64,000 nt of DNA from assembly GCA_029948255.1 (NCBI GenBank), contig JALIZF010001353.1:124001-188000 (forward strand). Reading direction: 5' to 3'. Source of the DNA: Telmatactis stephensoni. Lineage: Eukaryota > Cnidaria > Anthozoa > Actiniaria > Isophelliidae. The notes under the pieces were generated by a model. It was not told the origin of the DNA and did not search any database. It was given only the letters and a program-made list of their open reading frames with translations. Every line of letters begins with the position of its first letter. Within the stretch, counting starts at the first letter, position 1. Made by a program: the position numbers and the translations under genes. Of the stretch, positions 32,830 to 45,200 are shown piece after piece.

Positions 32830-33952
32830 GTACTCAGTCCCCCTCGGACATTTCACTTCATTGTGGTTGCCAATTGACGTACAATTAGCATGGAAATAAT
32901 GCGTGCATGCGGTTAAACATTTTTAAACTAACGCTGCTGCGTCTCTGTTGCGTTAGTATGCTTTCTTTTTCAATAGGCATGATGAAAAAAGGAAAATGCT
33001 AAATAAGTGCGCATTCAAGTAAATTAGGACCAGAAAATTTGCACATGTCAAGAATTGTCTACTACGTAGTTGAAAATGTTCTTTAGAGCGCAAAATATAG
33101 TAACTGAAAGCATGCATTAATGGCTAGACGTCCAATAAACATTGAAATGACTTGAACGTAGCTTGATAAAGTCTTATAAACTTCTAAAGGACATGAAATT
33201 TCACAAAAATCATGCGCATATCATAAAAAGTCTGAAAAATCAATTCAAATTTTACTTCCTAAGCCGTTCTGTTTTGAAAGGTAAACTTCATATTTCATTC
33301 CACATTTTTTGATCGATTTGAAAACAGAGTTCGCCGGCTTTCCAAATTCATCTTATTATTTACTGTTTTTTAGACTGGTTATCCAAAAGTTATCTCATAG
33401 AAAGTTTAGAAAGTCTGTCGCCACAAGTTCTCTCAGATGGTAAAGAAATTTTATCAGGAATTGAAGAAAACGCCAAACGAGTACTTCAGACTTCGGATCA
33501 TCCACAGATGACAACTACTTTTTGTACTTTTGGTACTAGAGTTTAAAAGCGTTTCAACCGTAAGTTGCTAGCTTAATGCCTTTCACTTACAGAGTTCTAA
33601 GGTTAAATCATTTTTAACATTCCAAAAAGTAGTTCTTGATAATAAAACGAAAGATGGACAATTTCAGTTTTAATAAACAAGTTAACTGTCCTGTGTATTA
33701 TCGCTTTATTGACCCGTACAAATTCGCTAAGAAGTAAAAACAAAATGCATTTTTGCTACGAAAAGAGCAAAGAAACAAGAAAATATAATAAAAGGTCTTT
33801 TCAGCATAAATGTTTGAGCTCAACTGAACTTCTTGAAATTGTTTATGTGGGCGAATATTTTGTTTTTCATGAACATTAAAAGCGATTATCCGTTATTGCA
33901 AATGTTGCAAAATAGTCTAAAGTAAATGAAAAAGTCAAAAAGTTATTTTACT
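32830..33952. other. Intergenic, downstream of the SLC22-type gene
   Basis: No gene recognised. A minus-strand AATAAA (complement of TTTATT at 33705-33710) could end the SLC22-type transcript about 530 bp past its stop. Confidence 0.4.
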
Positions 33953-34078
33953 AATAAGCCCCAAGCGTGATGACATTTCGACGTCCCCTTCTCTATATCA
34001 GAATCCTTCTCAAAAACCTTCTCGAAAAGGATTCTGGTATATATAGGTGATCAAAACGTCATCAGACTTGTGGCTTAT
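33953..34078. mobile_element. MITE, ATAAGCC family, copy 1
   Basis: 126-bp fold-back: left arm ATAAGCCCCAAGCGTGATGA with a segment TATCAGAATCCTT, right arm its imperfect inverse. Relatives at 35469-35690 and 36902-37053. Confidence 0.75.
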
Positions 34079-34235
34079 GACTTAGTACTAAATTTTCTAA
34101 TTTTACATAATGCCTGGAATGCTTTGAACATAGATAATACACTTTGGACTCGTAATGAATATACAACAAACCATGCCGACTTTTTAAAAAGGCTTTTCTT
34201 GGTATTAAGAGTAGTAGAAGCGTTGGGATAGCTCC

Positions 34236-37200
34236 TCACAGTTTTGTGTCGTTATCATCTTTTCCATGAATCTTGATGACTTCTGTGGGTGTTTCATCAT
34301 GAATATGGTCCGGTAAGGGTTTACCACGTGTTTCGGGAAGGAAGAAAGTTATGATGCCAGTAGAAATTGAGGCACACCCAAAGATAATCGCTGGAGCAAT
34401 AAGTGGTGTACTGTCCTGTAAAAATGATATAGAAAATCATCAAAGGGAGAATTTGCTGAAGAGGTGATGACAGATGGATGGAGGGGGAGAGATGGAACGG
34501 ATGGAGTGAGGGAGAGTCGGAATGACGAAGGGGCAGAGGGAAGGTATGGTGTGTGGAACAAGGTGGGGATGGGGTGGGGTGGTGGAGGATGAGATCGATC
34601 ATCGATCGCGAGACTAATGTGAAAAAGTGTGAGTAAATTGAATAACAGACCTAGCATGCAGGCTTCTATAGTTTCATGTAGAACAGAACAGGTTATATGC
34701 TATAATGCAATTCTTGTATAAAAAACGCTTCATGGAAACATGGATAGAAAAATGGATGAGCGGATAAACGATGGATATAGTTAAAAAAATTCTGGAGAGT
34801 TGGAGAAGATATAGATAGTTTGGACTATCAATGTTCTATTTATTCACAATCCAAACATGGGCCAATATCAATACCGAGATCCGGAACCAAAGACATGCTC
34901 ATTCTCTCATAGAGAGAGCTGCAATATTTCCTTGGCTATTGTTCATACATGCATTTATATATTTAATTTTAGTGTACTGCTTATAAATGGAAAGGGGAAA
35001 TGAAAAAAAAAATGGTAAGAGTATAAATGGTGAAGTCAGTAGCATACAGAATGTGCGTCCTGGGATGGGCAGATCAGGGCGGGTCTGCGGATCAGACGTG
35101 GGAATGACGTCATTGCTATCCTGGGTGCTACCACAACAATGACTGACGTCACAAGGTCACAGAGGGGGTGACGTCATCACAAACAACAATGGCGAGAATA
35201 AAAATTTGCCCAAACTGCAGTTGCTCCGAGCAACGGAGTTACGACTATTCAGTTTTAGCACACAAAGATTGTAATGCATTTCGGCTGAAATTGTCAATGT
35301 TTAAATATTTTTTGCCCTCTCCGGTATCGCTAATAGATCAAGTTAGTAAGTTGACAAGTTAATATGAAGAGAAAGATTATTGAGACTGTATTTTACTGAA
35401 TGTCTGTACTTCATAAGCCTTCAACATATCGAGTTGGGGACTGGGTACTAATTTCTCTTATAAATGCAATAAGCCCAAAGAGTGATGACGTTTTGACCCC
35501 CTCTCTACACAAGAATCCTTTTCAAGAACCTTTTATATTCAATTTTTTTAATTCCTTTGAGAAAACCAACACAGAAGTTTTAATTAGTGAACAAAACTAC
35601 TACAAAGGAAACACAGGAAACAAAGCTACCTGAAAAGGATTTTGGTATAGAGAGGGTGTATGTCAAAAAGTCATCACTCTTGGGGCTTATTAAGAAATTA
35701 ACCCATAACAACATAAAAAGACTTCAAAATATACAAGAACACGCAGTTAAGAAATTGATGACACAGTATTCCTCCAAACCATATATTCTGTTATTTTATG
35801 ACTCTGAAATACTACTGCCGTGGAAATTTCTGACCAAATCCAAAAAAAGGTCATCTTGCATCTTTTTACACGCTTTTTATGTTATGGAGCTCGTTTCTTC
35901 ATTGCACTTCTTTAAAATCGATGTTCATTTTGGTGTCAGCATCTGTGCTCGATCAGTATTTTCGGAAGAATCAAATAAAAAACATGGAAAATGGTTTGTA
36001 CAGTTTCTTTTCACACGCTGTTTCGTAGTGATCGTAACATCAATACAGCTGCTATGGAAGCAATTTCTGCCCACAAGTATTTCATCTTGTTAGTTCATTT
36101 CAGTGAAATGAACTAACAAGATGATGACGTGACGGGACTAGGTGCTAGTTTGTTCAAACAGCGACCGAGCAGTCATATTTAGGTATTTCAGACGCGCCGA
36201 TTATATAGCATAAGATAATAAATGAAAATTTTTACTGAGTAAAACCTGCGCTCGATGTTTTCGAACGAATCAATGTTTATGCCATTAGTTAGGTCATAAA
36301 CGGAAAAAAGCATGGAAAATGTACTGAACAGTTATTATTCGCTGTTTCGTAACATCAACAGACCTTTCCCGAGTTCGCATGGCTGACCACCTAACCTGAG
36401 GTCCAAGTCGCCAAGTTTTCAAATCTATATATACCTATTTTAAAAAATGTTGTCGAATGAGAGGTCTCCAGCCTACGCGACTAGACCGAAAAGGAGTATG
36501 GGTAGTTGCAAAATTTCACTCTCTTTTTCGTATTGGTCTTGATTTTAGCATCAGCAAATGAAGCTCTTTGATGTAATAGGTTATGGCAAGCTGAAGTTGA
36601 ATTATGGTGTGGATATTTGTGTGGTTTTACAGCTTTAGTTATTGTTACCCATGCTTCCTTTCGGGTGAGTCGCGTAGTCTTTTACCGACAACATTTATTG
36701 AAATAGGTGTATACATCAACTGTACTATGAAAACCCCAGCCTTGTTCCTTGCTCATTCAATTTGGAAAAGGCCAATGCAGCTGCTATGGAAACATTTTCT
36801 GCCTTACTAGTATTTGATCTTGTTAGCTCATTTGAAATGGCTGGCTGACGTGTTTATGCTAGATATCTGCACTATGTTGGCAGTGTGTCCAGGTAAAAGC
36901 AAACAAGCCCCAAGCCAGATGAAGTTTTGACCCCCTCTCTATACCAGACTGAATCCTTGTCAAAAACCTTTTATGATTTAAATTTTAAATTCCTTAAAAA
37001 CAATGGTTTTAAGCCGGTAGTGAACAAACGTTATTCGAAAAGGATTCTGGTATTGTTGTATTGTTGTACATTAACACGAAATGAGCTCTATAACATAACC
37101 GTTTGTTTTCAGCATTTGAATTCTATTGTGTAAGAGCTTTGCGCGCGCGATGGCGAAATTACTAAAAATAGCCTTAGCCGCCACAAACATCGCACAAACA

Positions 37201-39626
37201 TCAATAGTGAGTTTCGCTCTCTTAGTATTATGGTCTCTTGCGCTAACCCAGAATCTTAAGAAACCATTGATTTTAACCCCAAATTAGCACTAATCACCCT
37301 TCGAACAACCGATCCCAGACAGACATTCCATAAAAATCTGTCCGAATAATTTCTCTTTCTATTTAACTTGTTATAGCATAATTGTCGCATATATGTCAAC
37401 ACATTCACTACGCAAATACATTCTACCCATTATAAATAGCTGTTTCATCGTCATTCACGGTAAAATTGCAAAAGCAGCAAGCTGAGTTTGTTATTCAATT
37501 AACGCCAACTAGTACTAAACTCAAGACCAAGGTATTGTGTCATAAATTGTGATTTGTTCTTTGATAGATTTTCTACTGACGTTTTTTCTCTTTTTCGCTA
37601 TGTTCCATCCATTTTTCATTACTTGCATAGTATTTCAGTTGCAGGTAAAAATGTTCAAGAATTTCTTGGTGGGTTTGCTTTTGATTTTGGTGGGAAGCTC
37701 GGCCGGACCTTTTGGTGCAAATGCTTCATGTGCCACGCGTGAGTTCTACGCTTATAAAGCATTTTATTTTTGCACTCCATTTGCTTTTTGTTTTGCCACA
37801 TGTAAATCCGTGCTAATGTAGCAACCTCCGCTTCAGGCAAAAACTTGCGCAAATCGCAGTATTTGCTTTGTTCATTCACACCTCCCTGGTTTATTCATGG
37901 CGATTTCATGCTTTTTTACATACTGTTACCAAAACTGCAAAAAAAATATATTGCAAGCAGTCGAGGCTATTGTTGAGCAAGACATAACTGCGGAAGGGTC
38001 TATTTTTCGTTCTATATCAGGATGAGGGGTTCGTTATCTTTTGAGCATCAAAACATGAAAACCAGACGGGTGCAAGCTGTAACAAAAAAAGACTAGTGAG
38101 TGAACTAGTTTGGGCTGCGTCGGTGTACAAAATACAACAAGAGATCAATTGAAACTTGTTACAACGTAAAAAAGGAGATCACTTACTGACGTATCGATCC
38201 TTAGCCCTTTGTCGGAGTAAAACAGGGAAAGCCTTCAGTTTCTCTTCCGACAAAGAGCTAAGGCTTGAAACGTCAGTACGTTATCACCTTTTTTATGGTG
38301 TAATTTCAATCATCTCTTCACGCAGTAACAGACGACTTGATATTCTTGATTCAAAAATAAAACGTGTTTAGGACTGAGGGACTGTCCTATTTCAGTGCTA
38401 AATTATTACTAAAAGTATAAGCAAATAGGTTACATTTAGTTAGATATAATTATGGATAAAAAATTGAAGGAAGTAAAGATACGCTTGCAAGTGCAGTTTG
38501 AACTTTTTCGTTTTTAGGCTGCTTGTTTTTCCTGTTTGTTAGTAACAGGTAGTGCTGTCAGTTAGTACTTGGAAAGTCATTCAAAAATGATTTTCAGCAT
38601 TCTCATTCGAAGAAACAAAACTGTGATTAATTAGGTAATTGTAAAATTCAAAATTGTTAGTGAAATTGAGACGAAGCAGCAACAGCTAATGATAGTAAAA
38701 ATAACAATATTGTTATTGTAATTGAATAGCTTTTATTTAATTGGAAGCAAAGCTGATGTTGAACAAAGACAGTGTAGCTTATCTTAACGAAATAAAACTC
38801 ACAGAACGTTGCCATCCTTTTATGATTTCAGCCTCTTGTCCAAGTGGTTGGTATAGTTACGAGGGCTCACGTTCCTGTTACCGAGTGATTACAAACAAGA
38901 ATCTATCAACGTGGTACGATGGCCGCAAAGCATGCTTGTCGATTGGAGGGGACTTGGTCAAAATTGATTCAGAGCAAGAGAACAGCTACGTGGCATTCCT
39001 TGCTAGTACCTTCTCCACTCGGTTCGTTTACATTGGTGCACACAGAGGTAAAAATCTATAAAAAAGATTCATCTTTTTGTTGTCCGTTCGATCGTTCCTT
39101 CGTTCGCTTGTACTTTTGTTCGATTGTTCGTTCCGTTGGTTGGTTGGTCGGTGGGTGGGTGCACTCGGTCGGTCGGTTGCTTGATCAGTTGGTTTCGAAT
39201 ACGCACCAGAGGGAACGATGAACTCTTGAGATCAATAGTCACTAAAGTGCACTTTCATTACTTAATCAATTTACTTTGTTATTTAACAATTCAGATAGCA
39301 CCAATAAAATCCTGTGGGTTGACGGCACAGGTTTGCAACACTATACCAAGTGGAGCAAGAACCAACCTGACAATGCCAACAATGAAGAAGGATGTGTCTT
39401 GCTGTACTCTTTCAATCTGAAATTCCTTGGTCTTTGGAATGATATCAGTTGTACTAAACCTCTTCCTGCAGCTTATGTTTGCGAAACCCAAAAACCCAAA
39501 TGCTGCAATTTTATGCCACATTAGGATGCGTTATAATTGATGAAGCTGAATGTGTAACTTTTAAGTGATGGGTGTAATAAAATCGCAAAAGCGTGCAGTT
39601 ACTATTTGAAGATACTGTGAATTGAT

Positions 39627-39657
<31 letters not shown>

Positions 39658-42187
39658 GGGGGGGGGGGGGGGGGTTAAACTAGAAAATATCGCAATTCAC
39701 ATTATTTTTTTTGGACATCCTGTGTTGCTCGAGCCTTGCTCCTAAAAAGAACCAAATCGACATTATTATCGTTGGGACTGTATAGTCTTCAAGCATATGC
39801 CGCTGTGCAATCATTATTTCCACACGCGACGCCATGAGCTAAGTTAGAACGTTTCTCTTAAGTCATTTTGTCTTTCACATGTGCGTGCTTGGCACGTTAA
39901 AATACATGGCTACACCAAGCAGTCTGAGGGCCGCTCTCGTTTATTTTATCTGCAACACCAGCAAGGTCTAATTTCGGGGTTTTTTTTTCTTTCTTCTTAC
40001 GAAGTGGTTTGGAAATCATGTTGGCGTCTCTTTTCAGCTTCAGAGAATGGTCCCCAGGGATAGTACACTTTTGGAGAGATTTCTGTTCAAGTTCGCTGAT
40101 GATCGAATCTGCTCTGTAATTCAAAGGTCTGATGATAGCAAGTTTGTGGATAAGAGAGTGATGTGAATCGAAATGTAAGTAAAGGTCTATGTAAGCTGGT
40201 TTTCTATAGATCTCCGAGGTTAAGATTCCACTGCTGTTCACCGTTAGTAATAGTCAGACAACCTTGTAAGGACAAGTCATTATCCTAACCACTGCCAGTG
40301 TGGGACATTGTAGAAACGTGTCATCCACACAATGGAGTCATAGTTTGGGTTGAACGCCAGGATAGCTGTCTAAGACAATTGTTCTTCGAAGGATTCCTTG
40401 TAGAGATTCCCCGCAATTGGTGATACATGGCAGTCGTTGTACTTGTTTTTCTTGAAACTCTCTGTCTTTCCGCGCACTTTGGGAGAAATACGTGTAGTAG
40501 GCAAATTTCCGTTAACTCCACCACTTGATCAACGTTGAGCTGAGTACGATTGGACAGTGCATGAGGCGTCTTTTATTAGGATTTCACATACAGTATTATC
40601 TAAAATACTGGTAAACAACGCAGTGACGTCAAAGGATGTTAAGGTCTCATTTTCTAGTCTTCAAAGTCATTGGTGTTCTTGAGATGATGTGGGGACTGTG
40701 ACAACCAAAGGTCCAACAATAGACGAAGCGTACAGCGGCCAAGTTGTAAGAAACTGATCCAGTGCTGCTGACTATGGATCTCAAAGGTATCGGTTCCGGT
40801 TTTCACCACTCTATCAAAACAGGAGATGTCGTTTCACTGATATGAAAATCCCTCATTAAACAGCAAAGCTAGAATCCGATTTCAACTTTCCCATGTATGG
40901 GACCGAGCTTTATAAGGTGCTCGCCAATTGTCACGTGATGCATTGGCGTTAGTCGACCAAACTTCAGTTACAAATCACCATTTTCCAGTAAGTGATTCAA
41001 TTTCTTTATCGTTAATTTACTATCACCGAATGCTTGATAATGTCTTTATTCTTAATTCTTTGAACGTACGTGTGTCGAACCTAAGAATGGTTGAAAAAGG
41101 AAGAGAGAAATACCTCTAGTCGGTTAAAAAATAGTGATAAAAATAAATAGGTCAATTTGGCGACGAGCGCACAGGTCAGTACGAGAAAACACAAGTACCA
41201 GTGTTCTAAAAATAGACGTAACCTGGTCGGATAGCCCGGAGTCCTGGAGTCATGCAAGAGAGAGAACACAGCAAAATTCAAAAAACTGTTGACCCGCTCT
41301 GATCCGCCAGTCGTAGAACGCACATTCTGTATACTCCTAAAATCACGAGCAAAGTTGGACAGTGATTATAATTCATGTCTCTACAGCACTAAATGGTTTT
41401 GCAAGTTTTGCATGAAAATGTATACACCTATTTCAAAAAAGGTTGTCACCGCTAAGAGCGATAGGCGATAGGTAATAGGTCATTCCAAAACCGCAAAGCA
41501 CTATTGATTTCTTAATTAAGCCATCCTAAATCTTTCTTTGCACTCTTCCATCAAATATTTGGCTATTTATGTAAATCAATTAGAAATCAATAGAAATCAA
41601 TCAGTGCTTTGCGGTCTTGGAATGACCTATTACCTATCGCCTATCGCTCTTAGCGGTGACAACCTTTTTTGAAATAGGTGTATGTACATGCTCAATGTTT
41701 AATAACAAAGAGAAAATAAGAAAATCCAATAGTACTGTACCACAACATAAGGTGCTGCCATCCCACCGATACGACCACAAAGTGATGCAAAACCAACACC
41801 AGCAGACCTGTTAAATACAAATTAAAAACTAAACATTCTACAAACACAAGGCATAGACGGCTGGGCACATTTCAGATTAAATTTCATATATTGCGGAAAT
41901 AAATAAAGGCTTTTAAGAATTTAAAAAATTTAAAAATTTAAAAATTTTATTTCAGATATTGTGGAAATAAATAGAATTTGAACCTTGGAGCCTCTGGGGG
42001 AGGGGGAAACTTAGACAGGCGTCCCTTGTTCACTACTGGCCGACTAAAAATAATCAAACGCAAAAACCTGACTCTTTACAAACAAGTTTTGACAACGAAA
42101 GAATTGACATGCAAGAAAGTCAGCATTTTTGTTGTGGACGAGACTTTTTTCTTTTCCTTTTTCTTTTTTTCTTTTTTTTTTTTTTTT

Positions 42188-42219
<32 letters not shown>

Positions 42220-45200
42220 TTTTTGGAAAAATGATAGTACTAGTTAAAGAGGCAATTTACTTTCACTTCAGTCACGATCCATATAGCGTACCCAAGTCAC
42301 AAAGTGCGCGCCAGAAGAGAATGGAAATAAAGCCCCTCAGGTACATCAGTAGATATACCTTGTGTTACTTTATGTTTTTCGATTGTAATTTTTGCGATTG
42401 CTTGAATATTTTAACGATCCACAAAAAAGTTCCCGTAAAAACAAATTACCGTGTTGAGTGAGATTTTGCAGAAAATGTTGCACCGTGTGTCCAGGCCTCA
42501 AGTCACATACCTGATAACAGTTGGATAAAGTTCAGCTGAATGAATGTACACTTGGTAGTAAGCAGCAGAGATGAAAAACTTTCCTATCAAAGCCAACACC
42601 ATTACAGCTTCAGACAGCTCTTTGTGTTTTCCTGAATATAAAGAAATCATTGATCCCTCATCAACATCACTCACAAATTGATCATCATTATCACATAATC
42701 ATCATCATCATAAGTAGAAGAAGTGACGGATGATAGTTGTGGCAGAAATGTTGGTGGCAAAGGCAATGGTAGTGGTATAGTGGTATGGTATCAATAGTCT
42801 ACATAACAGGTACTAAGGGTGAGGAAGAGGGGAAGAAGTACAAAGTATAGCGCCAGTTACGCAAGCTAGTTTATTAGAGCCACACATTTAGTAGCAAGAA
42901 GTCGAAACAAGTATGCAAGGTTTCTGCAATCGAGCCTGGGAACTCTCGCTCAGAAGGCTTTGCACTAACTAACTTAGCCACATTTACTCCTTGAAAGCTC
43001 GACTTTTTTAATATTTGCCAAGTATTTTCTACTAGCTCAAGCTACAGTCTTGTGACATTCCCAAAGGAGACCGAAACGAGTTAAAAAGAGCTCATTACAA
43101 ATGCAGGGCATTAAATTACAGTCACAATTGACTGCCAAAGATTTTCTAAGGGCGCATTCCCGTTATATTCCCATTATATTAACACACTCAGTCTATAAAC
43201 CTACCCAATGCTTGTATAGGCACAATGCACACCAATGCAATACCACCAATAAGGCAATAGCCGATAAGTGGCATGCGTCTATTAATCCTGACAAACAATG
43301 TAAAAACCAATCAGTAGCCTGATCATTCAGAATGGCGAGGAATCCGCCCAGTTGTTTTCGTTAATAGTAGATGTAAAGAAGATGTAAAGTAGTAGATGTA
43401 GTAGATGTAGAGAAGACGTCAAAATCTGGTGAGAACAACAGTTGCAACACTGGACTTTGGCTCGTAGCGTACTCTTTGCTCTCATCACATTTTGATCTAT
43501 GTGAGTAGACGCGCGGAAAAATGGAATCTATTTGTTAAAAATTATTTGGCAAACGCGAAGAGACAATGGAACGCAAGAGGACGAGTACATCACATTCGCT
43601 TACCGCGTGACTACCGTAACGACGTCACGAAGCCGCGTTCAGGACTTGTTTGGGCGCCTTCTGCAGGACGTCGAGGACGTCAATGGTCAGTTTCAACAAT
43701 GCGAGCGGCGTTCACTTTCATGCACGTCGCGTCGCGTTTGCTAAATCTACGTAGTATCTGTACCTGTCTACCAGATAACCTGCCAAAATGTACGCTGGGA
43801 TCTCTACCAATCCAGAAGCAGCAAAGTTCATGAAGAAATTACCAGAAAGATTGCCAGAGTTAAAACCAAGACCATAATAAACACCACTGATGACAAGCCT
43901 GGAAGTATGAATAGGTAAGGTAAGGTAACTTTATTTATAACCACGGAAAATCAACAGTCAATTGCTAAAAATTATAAACTATATAATTATATTTACAATA
44001 TTTAAAAGCATGATACTGGTTTACATGATTGCCGTGGGGAACTGACTATTCTTGATGAAAGAATCTAAATGTTAGAATGTTAGAGTCATGTTCATGTTTA
44101 CATGATATATAGTGAGGACAATGATGAGGATGGCAACATTGAAAGGTGAATATGATGAAAGCATCCTCGGGAATCCAGGGGTATCATTCTGTCGCTTGTT
44201 CAGTCTCGTTCCCACTGAGAAAAAATACCCTTATAGAATATATGTAATAGTTATACAATGATTTCGAGTGGAATACCGTGGAATATCCCACGAGTCACTT
44301 GTATTTTCTAGTATACACACGATTAGGCGAGTGTGTATTTGAAGAAAATACACGGCAGTAGCGGGGGGTTCCGTTGATCCCTTCGACCCCCTCTGGATCC
44401 GCTACTGATACAAGTGACGAGTGGGATATCCACGGTTTGCTACGAGAAACCATTGTAAAACTATTTTATCCCACACCATAGAAAATACAACTAACTACCG
44501 CAATTCCTCATGGGAAGAGACAGTTGAATACCGCCGAATATACAACGGCTTTCCTGCTTTCTGATTGGCTGTCTATGGTGTGTACGATTCAGGCCGTTCC
44601 CGACCACTGAGACAATCATGAACAAGTTCGAACAGACAGTTCTCGAGGGTACTATTTCTGCGGACGAGATACCCGCGAAGGAATAATACCCCGAATTCTC
44701 GACGATGTGGCGATGGTGTCAGTCTAGGCTCTTCAGGGGAGGGGGAAAGGGCTCCCCTTCTGCCCTCCCCCCTCCCCTTCCCCTTTTTCCCTCCCTCCAC
44801 TGGAGAGCCTGTAGTCAGACTAGTGTCAGTCAGGTAGAATAAAACAAAGGTGATCAAGATGAAAACGAGGGTAAAAGATGATGCCATTGATTAGATTTTA
44901 AAAATCAAAATCACCTTACCATGACCAGCCTTCGATGACAGAAATCTTGAACAAATATCTTGTGCTAAACAAGTGCCACAAGTAGTACGTTTTTGTCTCT
45001 TTCTTCTTCTCTTCACTTTCAACCAGTTTTTTACTATCCTCTTCATCAAACACACGGCCATTCATTGATGCCATCTTGTGTAAAATTTTTTCTGCTTCTT
45101 TAATTCGTCCTCTTGCTGCAAGCCACCGTGGGGATTCGGGAACAAAGCTAAAGTGATTGCAAAGCATCAGCCATAAGGGGAAATAAGACAGCCAATGATA

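Larger units (their letters stand above)
35900..36860. repeat. Mosaic of diverged direct and inverted repeats
   Basis: Segments of 35930-36100 recur at about 36235-36365 (ACATGGAAAATGG, CGCTGTTTCGTA, AACATCAA) and 36775-36850 (GCAGCTGCTATGGAA, TCTTGTTAG). No outer boundary could be fixed. No gene recognised in it. Confidence 0.5.

Noticed and set aside
35587..36093. 168-codon open frame
   Set aside because: It starts inside a MITE and continues through diverged repeats; no recognisable domain.
42129..42247. Phe-rich open frames
   Set aside because: Translation of a poly-T tract.
43492..43833. 113-codon plus-strand frame in a CpG-rich patch
   Set aside because: Its end overlaps an SLC22 exon on the other strand and it shows no domain; CpG-rich DNA tends to have few stops.
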